This document shows, in pieces, positions 1 through 10,686 of a DNA stretch of 29,824 nucleotides. Below the pieces are notes generated by a model. It was not told the origin of the DNA. It saw only the letters and a program-made list of their open reading frames with translations, and searched no databases. The stretch is taken from NCBI GenBank assembly GCA_029339195.1, contig JAPTJF010000606.1:1-29824 (forward strand), read 5' to 3'. Each line of letters begins with the position of its first letter. The stretch's first letter is position 1. The stretch comes from Micractinium sp. NFX-FRZ. Its lineage: Eukaryota > Chlorophyta > Trebouxiophyceae > Chlorellales > Chlorellaceae. The position numbers and the translations under genes are program-made.

Positions 1-166
1 AAGGCAGCATGTCATGGCAGGAGGTTCCACAGCAAGGCGACATACTCAAGCACAGCAGGGGAGGGTGCAACCTCCACACCTCTTGCCGCAAAGCGGCAAG
101 TGGTACAGGCACATGGCACAGGCACGCGGCACAGGCAAGCGAGGCTTGACAAGCAGCCCTGCTTAC

Positions 167-762
167 CTTCAGCTCCTTGAACATGACCTTCACTTCATCC
201 ATGTTTTTCCTCACGTACTCCTGCTCCTTTTCCATCAGCGCCATGCGGACTGCAGCGGAGGAGGGGGCTTGAACGACAACTGAGAAGGGAACGGCGAGCC
301 ACAGCACCATGCCAGCGCAAGACAGGCTGTAAGGCGGGAGTGAGAGCAGGCGGAGGGCAAGACGGGCGCACCCTCGGGGGTCTCGCACTTGGCAGGCGCG
401 CTATCGTCCCCTGCATCGCCCATTGGCTGCACGTGTTTCGGCAGCATGGCAGGGGGGCAAGAGGGGGTGCTTCGACAGCGTTCGCGCACACCAGGTGCAT
501 GCGGGACAGCGGCACAATAACCCGGGCGCAGTGTGCACCAGCCGCCACAGCACTGAGCATGCGCGACTGATGCATCGCCACACAGAGGCTGAAAGATTTA
601 CCTCCGACGAGTAGGGCCGGGCCTGCGGCGGAGCAGCCTGGGCTGGAGCGGCCCACGCAGCGCCCACTGCAAGCCCCTGCCCAAGGCCGGCGCCGCCGCC
701 GGCAGCCCAGGGCCGCAGCGGGCCGCCGCAGAGGCAGCGCGCTGCAGGCTCCGTCTCAGCAT
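167..762 (-). CDS. Partial gene: mitochondrial-presequence protein, 5' exons only
   Basis: The function is not recognised. Three minus-strand exons are visible: 602-762, 372-426 and 167-249. The last ends in a good donor (gtaagc), so the gene continues left of the window. The first exon opens with MLRRSLQRAASAAARCG, an Arg/Ala-rich, acid-free stretch typical of a mitochondrial presequence, and ends with ARPYSSE, a typical end of such a leader. Exon 2 is acidic (GDAGDDSAPAKCETPE). Exon 3 is a charged, helix-like segment (MALMEKEQEYVRKN, then MDEVKVMFKELK) that could form a coiled coil. Phases link the PYSSE frame to exon 2 (phase 0) and exon 3 (phase 1). However, the ATG at 762 is in another frame than PYSSE, one base out, with no in-frame ATG upstream. 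Either the sequence has a one-base error in a GC-rich run or translation starts unusually. The matrix location is inferred from the leader only. Confidence 0.5.
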
Positions 763-1295
763 CTTACTGCAGCGGCTGAGGCAACAAGGCGAGTTGCAGA
801 GCCAAAAGCGGGTCAGCTCAAAAGTGGGGTGCGAGGGGGGACAGCACGCCGCCCGGCCTGTCCACCTCTGCTTTGTAAAGGAAACACCACAAAAGGAATG
901 CAGCCCCTCTGCGGCAAAGGGGCGGCAACGAGGGGCAAAGGAACACACCTGTGCCAGTGCGGACTTACCCAGCCTGCGCTGGTGCTGGACTCGGTCTTCA
1001 GGCCGGCAAGTGCGCCTCGCAGTGCCGGCAAGTGCGCCTCGCAGGGCCGGCCAGTTGCCTCACCCACTGCCTCCTAGAAAGCCTGTGCAAGGTTGCAGGG
1101 ACGCCGGGTTTACTTTGAACACAGGGAATGGGAGGAGGAATGGGTGCTGAGACCGTTCCAAGTCCAAGAAAGGTGCCGGACAGGCGGGGGGCGACTGTGG
1201 GGTGCTCACACCTTTGCCGCCGCCACGCGCGTTGCCAGAAACCGCCACCCAGACAGCTTTCTGGGTCATGGCCAGGCTGCAGCTGTCTGCATGAA
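763..1295. other. Intergenic stretch, no supported gene
   Basis: This separates the leftward partial gene from the weak plus-strand model. Long open frames exist on both strands, but they have the composition of GC-rich noncoding DNA and no family resemblance. It holds a direct repeat around 1010-1045 (gtgcgcctcgcag twice). It probably contains the promoter and 5' UTR of the leftward gene. Confidence 0.4.
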
Positions 1296-2021
1296 ATGTT
1301 TTCGTTCTCTCACCACGTGGCGCTGGTGGCGGCTGCAGCGATGGAGGCCCTCGAGCCGCCCCCGCATCCCTCCCTGCCTCTCTGCCCGCAAACCTACGCA
1401 GCCTCTGCTCTACTGGTGATCGCCGTGCTCAACCGTCTGCCCAACAAGCTGCTGCCACAGCGCGGCGCGGGGTGGCGGCATGCCTCGGCGCAGGTGCAGG
1501 TGTGCGCAAGGCCCCTTGCCTCTCGGCTGGCCTATTTGCCCCAAACCAGCTGCCCGTCCGCCTGCCCACCTGCCAGCACCCACCACCCTCCACTGCGCGC
1601 TCGGCCCTCGCCACACACCTGCGACATCAGCAGCGCCGGTCAAATATGCAGCAGCGTTGGTCAAACGTGCGTTTGACCCTGTGTGCCTGCCCCCGCAGAA
1701 CCCTGTGGCCTTTGATTTTGACGATTTGATAGGTTCTGATGATTTAATTTGATTGTGGGCGGGGGTGGATGAGGCCTCTTTCTTTTTCCATCCCCCAGCG
1801 CGCCAGCTCTTCTTTTACTTCCTCCCGCCGGACCTCCTGCGGGCAGCAGCTGCCTTGCAGGAGATCAGGCGGGACATGAGCAGGGAGTGTGTCACTCGGG
1901 TGGGCAAGCATTTGGGTTGGGGCCCCGCGGCGCTCCTCTCGCCACCTGTCTCGGTTCACAGTACAAGTGCGTGCTGCTTTACAGTAGACGAGATTGTACT
2001 GGAAGAGTGACTGTCCACTGA
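1296..2021 (+). CDS. Hypothetical 130-aa protein, four-exon model
   Basis: The family is not recognised. The model joins 1296-1493, 1699-1732, 1799-1899 and 1962-2021, with all phases closing on a TGA stop. It starts at MFSFSHHVALVAAAAMEALE; a second in-frame Met at 1341 is possible. A hydrophobic stretch (YAASALLVIAVLNRLPNKLL) is followed by the short exon NPVAFDFDDLI and an amphipathic segment (LFFYFLPPDLLRAAAALQ). The end is rich in Cys and Arg (YKCVLLYSRRDC). Weak points: the last intron is only 62 bases, exon 2 is 34 bases, and composition barely differs from the surroundings. An alternative 3' end could use an acceptor at 2072, giving a frame to a TAA at 2215-2217 (KVALGHASMEECVGVHC). 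Treat this as a candidate only. Confidence 0.27.
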
Positions 2022-2412
2022 ACACTTCTGCGCTCACGGTTCTTCAGTTGGAGTGTAGAATTAGAACCACAGGAAGGTGGCACTCGGGCATGCGTCCATG
2101 GAAGAATGTGTGGGTGTGCACTGTGAGGCTGGTGCGGCGCAGGAGGAGGAGAATGCGACAAAATTGTCCAGCAAGTATTTCAGACAACAGCAGAAAGGGA
2201 GGACAGCGTCGCGCTAAGCAGAACAAGAGGAGGATGAGGCCTCCGCTGGTGGACACCTGGCATGTGACAGCTCAGCCTGTGACAGCTCAGCAAAGTGCAG
2301 CCCATTGGACGCTCCCAGCCAGCCAGGGCTACGACACGCCTGCCCACCAGAGCTGCTTCCAGCCCTGGCCTGCCAGCTGACACCTGCCTGGCGCCACCTC
2401 AGCAGCCCCAGC
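2022..2412. other. Gap downstream of the ERMP1-like gene
   Basis: This lies between the weak plus-strand model and the stop of the leftward M28 gene, and should hold the 3' UTR of the latter. A plus-strand open stretch from 2073 to 2217 behind an ag acceptor (ccacag) could be an alternative terminal exon of the preceding model. Nothing else is supported. Confidence 0.35.
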
Positions 2413-5400
2413 TCAGAAGCGCCAGCTGGACTGGTAGCACACCACGGCAGCGGGCGAAGCCCAGTCGGGCAGCTGAGCCAGCAGTTCGTCCAGCGCCGGG
2501 CTGCCCCCCTCCACGTGCTTCACCAGCGCCTGGATGCTGACCTGGCGCCCCGCTGGCACCTCCAGCCAGAAGAGGTGGCTGCGTGTGTACATGTTGGAGG
2601 CGAAGCGCACCATGTGGGTGACGCCGCCTCCCTGCAGAGACGGAGGGCAGCGGGCGGCAAAACAGGAGTGAGAAGGAAAGTGCGGGGGAGCATGTGTTGG
2701 AGGCAACAAGCACCATGTGCGTGACGCCGCCTCCCTGCAGGGGAGGAGGAAGGGGAAGGCAGCGGGCGGCAAAACAGGAGTGAGAAAGCGGTGCGGGAGG
2801 ACGGGGTTGGGTGCAAGAAGAGGCATGTGGGTGGCTGTGCCCCCACTGAGCAGGAGGCAGGAAGGTGCAATGGGTCGGGCCGGGGGAGGGAGGGAGGGAG
2901 GGGTGTGCAGGACGGGCACAGGCTGCCGCTGACACAGCGCACAGCGTGCGTTCACATCAGGGCGACATGCTGCGTTCCACGCTATGCCGGGCTACCCGTC
3001 ACCTAGCCAGCCAGGCCTTTGCCAGTTAATGCCACCGTCAGCCACACCCCACCAAGCAAGCAGGCGGCGTCCGAGCAGAGCACCCACAAAGCAGGCAGGC
3101 GCCACCCAGCCACGCGCTAATACACCGGCTCCATTGGCCAGCACTCGTCCCTCCCACATGGCCTGTAGGGGCCAGCACTCACGTGGGGCAGCTCTGTAGA
3201 GGCCACCTTGTTGCTGAGGCTCCACTGCACCACCTCCCCAGTGATGTTCATCACCCCCCAGGCCCCCGGCTTGCCTGCAGCGGCAGAGGAGCGGCAGGGA
3301 GGGCCGGAAGAGGGCGGGTCAGCTGGCGGGGTGGGCAGGCAGCGCAGGGGGTGTGCATGTGGCGACAGCGGAGGCGGTGGTGGGGATGGCAACTGCCAAC
3401 ACAGCCTGGCCCCTCACCTCTCTTACCACTCTGTGCCACACGCTCCAGCTCAAGCCAATACAGCTGCTGCTGCTGCCTGCTGCTGCTGCCCCTCTCCTCC
3501 CCAGTGGTTGCTCCGCCTCCCGCCTCCTGCCTCTGCGAGAATCCTGGGCAACCCACTCACCCACCCACCACCCATCCGCTGGCGCCAAGCCAAACACACA
3601 CTGCATGCCCCATCCTGTCTGGGGGTAACCCCACCTGCTTGCGCTACCCACCCACCCACCCAACCCACCTGTGTCCAGCTCGAGCTCTAGCCGCTCCCGC
3701 CCCTCGTCCGAAGGGGACCGGGTCAGCAGGCGCAGCGTGGGGGCGACCACGGCACCCTCCTCGGGCCCGGTGGCCACGCGGGCAGCTCCCGCGTCGGCAC
3801 TGACCAGGTTGTTGAGGGGGTAGAAAGACTGCAGAGAGGAGGGGGGCATATACCGTGGTGAACAGCATGCACTAACTGATGATCTCAGGCAGACAGAGAG
3901 TCGGGGGGAGGCTGGGGGGCTTCACGTCGTGGGCCACCGAAAGGAGGGGCAGATGGGCAGGCAGGCGGGCGGGCAGACGCAGGCAGGCGGGCAGACAAAA
4001 ATGCAGGCATGAAGGTGGGCAGGCGGGCAGGCAGGCAGGCAGGACCCGTCAGCCAGCCAGCCAACCATGCACCCACCTCCCAGTCAGAGACCAGGAACTC
4101 GGCAGGCGGGGCTGCCCGGAAGCTGGGGGGCAGCACGGGATCCAGGGAGAAGCTGTCCAGCCCCACTACGCTCATCTTGGATTCCGCCACGCTCCCGTCT
4201 GCAGTACCGTGGAAGGGGGCCAGAGGCCGGGGTTGGGGTACCATGTCAAGGGGCCAATGCAGAGAGACAGAGGTGGCAGCGAGGTCCAAGATCAGCGGGC
4301 AGAGAGTGACACAGGCGCGGTGCAATGGTGGGGAGCACAGGGCCCGACAGCCCCAGGGTGGACCGACACCTCCCCCGTGTTCCCTGGCGCCCTCTGCAGT
4401 ACCCCTGCCCTGCTCCCTTGAGTCTCAACAACCCTTGCGTCCTCCCAGCTTCCCCGGCCACTCACAGTCCTCATGCCCCTCATGAACCCTAACCACACAC
4501 CTGGCCCCTGCTTGTGGATGTGCTGTACCAGCAGGCGCTTGGGGTGGTCCCTGCTGTACGGCTGGCGGTACTGCACAGACGCCCAGCTGGCGGTGCCAAC
4601 CGACAGCGCCAGCAGGGCGGCTGCCAGCAGGGCGCCGCGCCGCCGGCCCAGGGCGGCTGCCAGCAGCGGCGTGAGAGTCCCGAAGGTAAGAATCATGGAA
4701 GCACCCGCCACAGCACCAACTACAGCGTCTGAGACCAGCACGCCCAGCATGCCCGAGGCAGCGCCCGCCAGCCCCACTTTCTCCATCACTGCAGGAATGG
4801 GCAGAACAGGAGGGAGATGAGCGGTCACGGGGCACGCATCACATGGATGTTGCCTTGTCCGGCCCCTGGCCAAACATCAGCCACAGACGATCAAGCATGC
4901 CACAGAACACCTTGAGTATCACGACTGCCCTCCCATGTGCCAGCTGCAGCTGCAAGCACCGCCGCCACAGCAGGCCTGCACCCTTGCGACGCAGGCGCAC
5001 ACACACCGCTGCACCCCCCGCTCACCGTGTGCCATAAAGGTCACCGCTGATGGGAGCACGATGCCCACAGGCACGGCAAAGCAGGCGGCCAGCGCCAGGG
5101 CGCCGCCCCAGCCGCTGCCGGCGCGCGCTCCGGTGCCCACCAGGGCAGCTGCCGCGCAGGTTCCAAAGGCCCACAGGGCATAGAAGAAAGAAGAGTGCAT
5201 GCCAATAGACGTCAGCCCAGAGCAAATGAGGGCAAACAGCAGGGCAGAGCCGGCGCTGCGCGCCGCCGCGGTGGCGCGGCCGGGGCGCGCCGGCAGCAGG
5301 AGGTAGGGAAGCAGGAGGCCGGCGGCGGCTGCCGGGAGGTAGATGGTGTATGCCAGCTGGGGGCGGCCGTACCAGGCCATAGGCACGCCTGCAGCCAGAT

Positions 5401-8400
5401 CGGGACGGGCAGGAGGGGAGGCAGGAGAGAAGGCAGGGCCGAGAGGGTGAAGGCTGAGAGGGAGGGCGGCACGGTGGCAGATCGAGAAGAAAAATAATCA
5501 GGCATGCACATAGCAGCAGGAACCAAGGCCAGGGGTTCTACGAGCGCACAGGGCAGCTTGTAAAGCCAGCCTGCGGCTGTCAGGATCAACCGCTCGCCTC
5601 CCTTATTGCCACAGGCAGCAGCTGCAGCAGCAGCGCCATCATCACCGGCATGCTCACCCGAGGCACCAGCAGCAGCGGCGGCGGCACCAGCAGCAGCAGC
5701 AGCAGCAGCGGCGGCGGCGGCAGCAGCAGCAGCAGCAGCAGCAGCGCCATCGTCACCGGCGGGCTCACCCGAGGCGACGGCACGGCCGGCGCCCACCGCC
5801 ACTGGGAGGACCAGCGCACAGAGCACGGAGAACAGGGCCAGGAGGGTGCCCCCCAGCAGGCCTCCCCAGCCCAGCTGCTGCTGAGGGTCGGCGGAGCTGA
5901 GGAGGGGCAGCAGGAGGACGATGAAGAGGGGGGCGTGGTGCAGCGCCTTGGCCTGGGCGTGCGAGTAGATGACCTACAGAGGTGGCAGGGAGGGGGAGGG
6001 AGGCGGGGTTGTGGACATTGGGATCAGTGTGAGAGCGGGGGCAGAGAAGGAAGGGCAGAGGTTGGTGCCAAGGCAGCAGGAGGACGATGAACCGCGTGGT
6101 AGTGCAGGGCCTTGGCCTGGGCGAGGGAGAAGATGACAGCGGGGAGGTGGGCGGGGCAGGATGGGGCAGGGAAAAGAATGTGACAGGGCCAGGGGATGCT
6201 GCAAGGGCAGGGGGTGGTCGAGGCCTCGGCTGCCTGCAAACCTGCCAGAGACGCAACCAATGTGGGCACACACATACAGAGATGCCGCAAGGACATGGGA
6301 GCAACACCCACACATAGCAGGCTCACCATGGCCCTGCCCCACACATCAATGACGGGAAGGAATGCAATACCCGCATAGCAGGCTCACCATGGCCCTGCCC
6401 CACACATCAATGACTGAAGGAATGCAACACGGCAATACATTGGAATGCAACACAGCAATCATCGCAGGCTTACCATTGCCCGGCCCCACAAATCAAAGTA
6501 GACGGAGCCGCCCTTGTCTTCCTTGCTGGGCTGAGGCGGGTCGGTGGCCAGCACGCGCGCAAACTCTTGGAGCGCCGCCAGCGCGTTGTGACCCATGCCC
6601 TGCAGGGCAATACCAGGTATGGTGCATGCACAGTGACAACCTGCGAGTTGTGGGGTCGGTCCCGTCGTGCCACATGTCCTTCGGGGGCGGGGCAGGGAGG
6701 GCAGGGAGTGGGGGTGGCTAAGAGTGCACAGCTGGGAGTGCAGGCAGGGAAGGGTGAGGGTCGGGGTAAAGCAGGGGCAGATGAAGAGCAGTGAGAGGCA
6801 GGGTGAGGCAAGAGGACCTGCGCACCTGAAGTGTGCCGGGGCGGATGCGCTCCAGCTCATCGCGCGCCGTGTGATATGCGGTACCGTCGAAAATGAAGGC
6901 CACATCCACGCCCGGCAGGCTTCCGTAGTGGCGGTAGCTGAACATGCGGTAGTCGGTGTCGGCTGGGATCAGGCCTGCAGGGTGGAAGGGTGCGATGAGA
7001 GGGGAGGGAGGGGGAGTGGTGAAGTCAATCCAGCGTTGCGCACATGTCGGGATGTAGCGGAAAGTGCTGCTCACCCAGGATGTCCTGGACCACGGACACT
7101 TGAGCAATACATGACACGTGGCAGTACACTAGGCAGTACACTAGGCCGTGATTGCAGCAGGGCGCCACACCCAGGTGGTGGCCATCTTGGGTGCATGGTG
7201 ACAACCCATGCGGCAGTGCGCACTCGCAGTACACACAGCAGTACATGGGGAAGTGCGCTGCTCTTGCAGTACACAGCAGTACCAGCAGGCAGTACCGCTC
7301 ACCCAGGTCGAAAAAGTCCTGGGCCATGGTGGTGCCGCGGGGGTGGGGGGCGCTGCGTGCATAGGCCTGCCAGAGGCAGAGGCGGGAGGGGAGGGCGGGT
7401 GGGGAGGCATGTCAGTGCTGGGCACACGCTTGCGAGGGAGCGCCCTTAATGCCCACCGCCCTGCAGCAAGCTCTCAGCCTGTACGAGGCTTTTCGACTCG
7501 TTCCCCGCCCCACCACCAGCAAACCTGCAGCGTACAGCCTGACTTCGGCTGCACACCACCATGGCAGCATTGAGCAGGCAAACACACTGTCAGGCAAGCT
7601 CCTGGCCAGCCCCGCCCAGGGGCTGCTCACCTGCAGGGTCCAGTCGCCGGTGTGCTGGAACACGACGTCGGGGCCCCAGGGCCCTGTGGACTCCAGGTTG
7701 ATGAAGGCGCCCAGCTGGCGGGCATACCTGCACACGTGATCCACCAGGTCAACACAAATGTTGAATGGAGCAAACTCTTGCCACTGGGGACAGGGGGGAG
7801 CCGAGACTTTCAGGGCACGCAGCTGGCGGGCACGTGGCTCAGAGCAGAGTTCCTTACAGCTGATGTGCCATGCATGCCTGCCTGGGCCAGGAAAAGCAAG
7901 GGCGGGGGGCTGTACCTGCGATGCCAGCACTCCCACACTCCAAAGCTCCCTGCCCCGTCAGCCCACCCCCCATCTCAACCCCCTTGCTCACTTGCTTGAC
8001 GCAAAGAAGCCGTTGGAGGCCTGGGTCAGCGTCCCCCCCGTGCCCAAAAACGCCCCTGGCCCCACCCCCCAGCAACTCCCAAACCACCCCACCCCCTTGC
8101 TCATGTGCGAGAGCCGAGTGACCAATTTGGCCTGGCTAAGGACGCCCCTCCCTTTGTAAATCCGTCTCCACATGCAACTTCGTTTTGACCCACCCCCAGC
8201 CCACCCTCTGCTCTCACTTGCTGGAGGCAAAGAAGCCGTTGGAGGCCTGGCTCAGCGTCTCCTCCCCCCCGTTGAACAGGAAGACCACGGGGGCGGCCAG
8301 GCGGATGGAGGGGTTGGCCACCAGGGTGCGCGCCATCTCCAGCATGATGCAGATGCAGGAGGCGGCGTCGGAGGCGCCTGCGTGGGCGAAAGAGTGGGGC

Positions 8401-10686
8401 GGAGGGAGGGAGAGGAGGGTGGTGAGATGGGGTGTCACAAGGGTGGGGCCCAAGCTGGGCAGAATGCGGACGCAGGAGGCGGCGTCGGAGGCGCCTGCAC
8501 GGACGTAAAGAGTGGGGGAGGGAGCAAGAGAAGTAAGGTCGGTTGGCTATGTGGGTGGGGCCAGTTCCAGCAGGAAGCGGCGTTGCAGGCGCCTGCGTGG
8601 GGGGGGGGAGCGAGGCGGGGTCAAGTGGGCGCGGAGGGAGGGAGGTGAGAAGGGTTGGACACCAGGGGGTGGGCCAGGTCGGGCATGAGGCAGATTCAGG
8701 AGGCGGCGTCGGAGGCGCCTGGGTGCAGGTAAATTGAGGGGCGGGCGCGGCGAGGGAGGGGGATGAGATGAAGGCTACAAGGGCGCGGCCCAGGTTGGGC
8801 GTGAGGCAGGATGCAGGAAGCGGCGTCAGAGGTATCTAGCGGGTGGCGGGATGACGGGAGCAAGGCGGGAGGCACGGCAGGCTGATCGCCAGCCGGCTCA
8901 CTTCACCTCCCACTCACCCACTCACCCAACCAACCCACCAACCCACCAACCAAGGGCGCCCCCCCACCCCAGGCTCACCCATCGTGCCCAGCGTGCTGTC
9001 GTAGTGGCTGTTGACCAGCACAGCCTTTTTGGAGCCCGCCACCGGGTCTGTCGGGGCGATACGCAGCACGACGTTGGTGAGGTTGGCATACACGTTGGCG
9101 ATCTCAAACTTGAAGGCGTGCATGGTGATGCCCCCAGACACCTGCAGGCAGGGGGAGCAAAGGAGAAAGGTTGTGGCAGTGTCGGCACCGCATTTTGCAC
9201 CACATGGCGGGTTACTGGAAGCAGGCGCGACATCGGAAAGCGACACGCGACAGCCATGCATTCACATCCTCCAACAGACACATTAGTTACACACGCACAC
9301 ACACACACACAGCACACACTCTCCCGCTGCCTCCACTGCCAGGTCATGCCCCCTGTCATCCATCGCCGGTGCAAGCACCCAGAATTCCTCCCCAACGGCG
9401 GCCCCTGTGTGCGTAGGTTGCCACCGTCCCCGCCACATCACATGACGGCAATAGCAGAAAGGGAAGGGAACAACGGCACCCACCCACCGACTCTCGCGCC
9501 GCCTCCACCGCCAGGTCGGGCCGGCTCTCAGATGCCAGCTCAGCCAGCTTCTGCACCTGCCCATAGATGTACTGCGCAGACTGCTCCTCCCCCGTGGACC
9601 CAACCTGAGGAGGGAGGGCGGGAGGGAGGGCGGGCAGGTGTGGGGGGAGGACGGGTGGGCAGGTGGAGAGGGAGGGCGGGCGAGTGTGGCCTGCAGGAAT
9701 GGCAGTGCAGTGCTGCCACGCACAAAGAGCTGCACAAAGAGCTGCCATGCACCAAGTGCTGCCACAGCACCAGCACGTTGCCGCCGGCTGCCATGATGCC
9801 GCTAGTGCTGCGCTACGCACGCCGTGAGCTGTGGCCCGACTTGGCATGCGGCATGCTGTGCTGTGCTGCGCATGCTGCGTTGGCATGCTTACGTGGCGGT
9901 GCCCGATGCGCTTGGTCAGCACGTGCAGGTGCTCAAACACGCGGCCCTCGGCAAAGAGCTCGGGCTTTGCATCTGCCGCCAGCGGCGCCGGCACCTCGGC
10001 GAAAAAGTGTGTGGTGGCGGCGTACTGCAGGAGAGCAGGAGAGCAACACCCTGGATCAGCGGCAGCATGGAGCAGCAGATGGGCTCCGACGCCTCACGAC
10101 ACACAGGGTGGCCCGCTGCAGCAGGGCGCATGCGCAGAACATGCGGTGTGAGGCCGCAATGGTGGGCCTGCAGACGCAGGATGGGTGCATCCGCGGGGTG
10201 GAAAGTTTGGGGAAGAAGTGGTGCACACAGGAGCACTGTGCTGCAGCAGTCGACGGTGGTAGGGAGGAGTGAGCTAAGCAGGGCGCCTGGGTAATGGGTG
10301 GGAGGGGGTATTGGGAGGTGTGGCGCAGTGTGTGGCGCAGTGGCGCAAGAGAGGGGCGCAGGAGGCACAAGGCAGGCAGGCGAGCGTGCACTGAAAAATG
10401 TGGCAGTGCAAAGCCCTACATGTGTGGGATCAGGTGGTTGCTGGGTGGAAGGCAAAGACAGGGTTCGGTCAGCGGGGATTGAAGTTCGAGGTGGGTGGGC
10501 GGCAGCGGCGGCAGGGGCGGCGGCGGCGGCACAGAGAGAATCAATCTAGGCGGCAAAACCACAAATCCCCACGAATTCCATCGCACACATGCTGCTCACC
10601 AGGGCGCAATAGAGTGCGCCGAACACTACCAGCAGCTGCCAGCCGGGGCCGCCCAACGGGGGCTTGGCCCCCTTCTTGCCGCGCAT
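2413..10686 (-). CDS. ERMP1: ERMP1-like membrane M28 metallopeptidase
   Basis: This is a zinc aminopeptidase-fold protein of family M28, ERMP1/FXNA (yeast Pff1) type. These act in the ER or vacuole membrane; location and substrate here are inferred. Sixteen exons: 10600-10686, 9893-10024, 9488-9604, 8979-9141, 8218-8377, 7631-7727, 7303-7366, 6826-6974, 6474-6599, 5769-5973, 5026-5388, 4501-4788, 4077-4198, 3669-3828, 3183-3274, 2413-2631. Together they give 847 aa with every phase closing (human ERMP1 is about 900 aa). Residues 15-29 form a signal anchor. The metal and catalytic set is present: His158 in NSHYDS, Asp170 in GASD, Glu205-Glu206 in NGGEET, Glu232 in NLESTG and His308 in YHTARDE. 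After the peptidase come several hydrophobic helices (about 340-640, including MAWYGRPQLAYTIYLP) and a soluble C-terminal domain. The family usually has GASDD; here it is GASDA, but the bridging Asp remains. Many introns carry junction duplications, listed separately. Confidence 0.93.
2592..2786 (-). repeat. Tandem copy of the last ERMP1-like exon's acceptor
   Basis: The 5' end of exon 16 with its acceptor and adjoining intron (about 2592-2674) recurs at about 2695-2786 inside the preceding intron. The period is near 103. Both units contain gtgacgccgcctccctgcag and then gcagcgggcggcaaaacagg. The copy's exon part has small indels, so it no longer keeps frame with exon 16. Confidence 0.85.
3955..4066. 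repeat. ggca/ggcg minisatellite in ERMP1-like intron
   Basis: Degenerate short units (gcaggcaggcgg, gcagacgcaggc) fill the donor side of intron 13, next to exon 13. Confidence 0.7.
5646..5780 (-). repeat. In-frame duplicated donor flanking a poly-Ala codon run
   Basis: On the minus strand, exon 10 ends at 5769 as GCC TCG G followed by gtgagc. The same GCCTCGG/gtgagc junction recurs 111 bases on, ending at 5658, in the same phase. Between them lie GCT/GCC/GCG runs that read as roughly 28 Ala with a few Gly and acidic residues. Use of the second donor would add exactly 37 codons without a stop. The first donor matches the family alignment (ASG then VPMAWYG), so I take it as the main site. Confidence 0.75.
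5908..6142 (-). repeat. Tandem copy of ERMP1-like exon 10 acceptor
   Basis: Exon 10's 5' part (about 5908-5973, extending into the intron to about 5990) has a diverged copy at 6073-6142 in intron 9. Shared blocks include gcagcaggaggacgatgaa and gccttggcctgggcg. The copy lacks a clean acceptor. Confidence 0.75.
6313..6500 (-). repeat. Two copies of ERMP1-like exon 9 donor in intron 9
   Basis: The true exon 9 end is the ATG at 6476-6474 followed by gtaagc. Two near-identical copies lie at about 6318-6353 and 6379-6414, 61 bases apart. Each carries caggctcaccatggccctg on the plus strand and so keeps a gtgagc donor on the minus strand. The flank gaaggaatgcaa is shared too. The two copies are far closer to each other than to the exon. 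Confidence 0.85.
7066..7325 (-). repeat. Copy of ERMP1-like exon 7 donor, and gcagtac repeats
   Basis: The end of exon 7 (7294-7325, gctcacccagg then gtcctggg on the plus strand) has a diverged copy at 7066-7095 that keeps a gtgagc donor. Between them, from 7119 to 7297, the unit gcagtac recurs at least seven times, often as gcagtacac. A micro-exon reading SVVQDILG could be drawn from the copy, but exon 7 joins exon 8 in phase without it. Confidence 0.6.
7986..8270 (-). repeat. Copy of ERMP1-like exon 5 donor end in intron 5
   Basis: Plus-strand 8211-8270 (gcaaagaagccgttggaggc at its core) recurs at 7986-8040 with few changes. The copy lies downstream of the exon in transcript sense and still has a gt at the matching donor position (rc gcaagtgagc). 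Confidence 0.85.
8341..8840 (-). repeat. Array of four decayed copies of exon 5 acceptor
   Basis: The exon 5 start (plus strand 8341-8400, core aggcggcgtcggaggcgcct) recurs at about 8461-8510, 8568-8602, 8686-8730 and 8802-8840, a period near 115. All copies lie in intron 4. Several keep an acceptor-like ag just before the GCGCC that opens the exon. Together they fill most of this intron. Confidence 0.85.
9293..9522 (-). repeat. Copy of ERMP1-like exon 3 donor end, and CA repeat
   Basis: The 3' end of exon 3 (plus 9488-9522, cgccgcctccaccgccaggtc) recurs at 9315-9350 as cgctgcctccactgccaggtc within intron 3. An alternating CA run (9293-9320) adjoins the copy. Confidence 0.75.

Noticed and set aside
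7066..7095. Micro-exon SVVQDILG in the M28 gene
   Set aside because: It resembles family sequence, but exon 7 already supplies that segment and joins exon 8 in phase. The piece matches exon 7's donor end as a decayed duplicate.
8851..10272. A 473-codon plus-strand open frame, the longest in the window
   Set aside because: It lies antisense to four exons and their introns of the ERMP1-like gene, has low-complexity His/Pro/Thr-rich composition, and matches no family. Long antisense frames are expected at this GC content.
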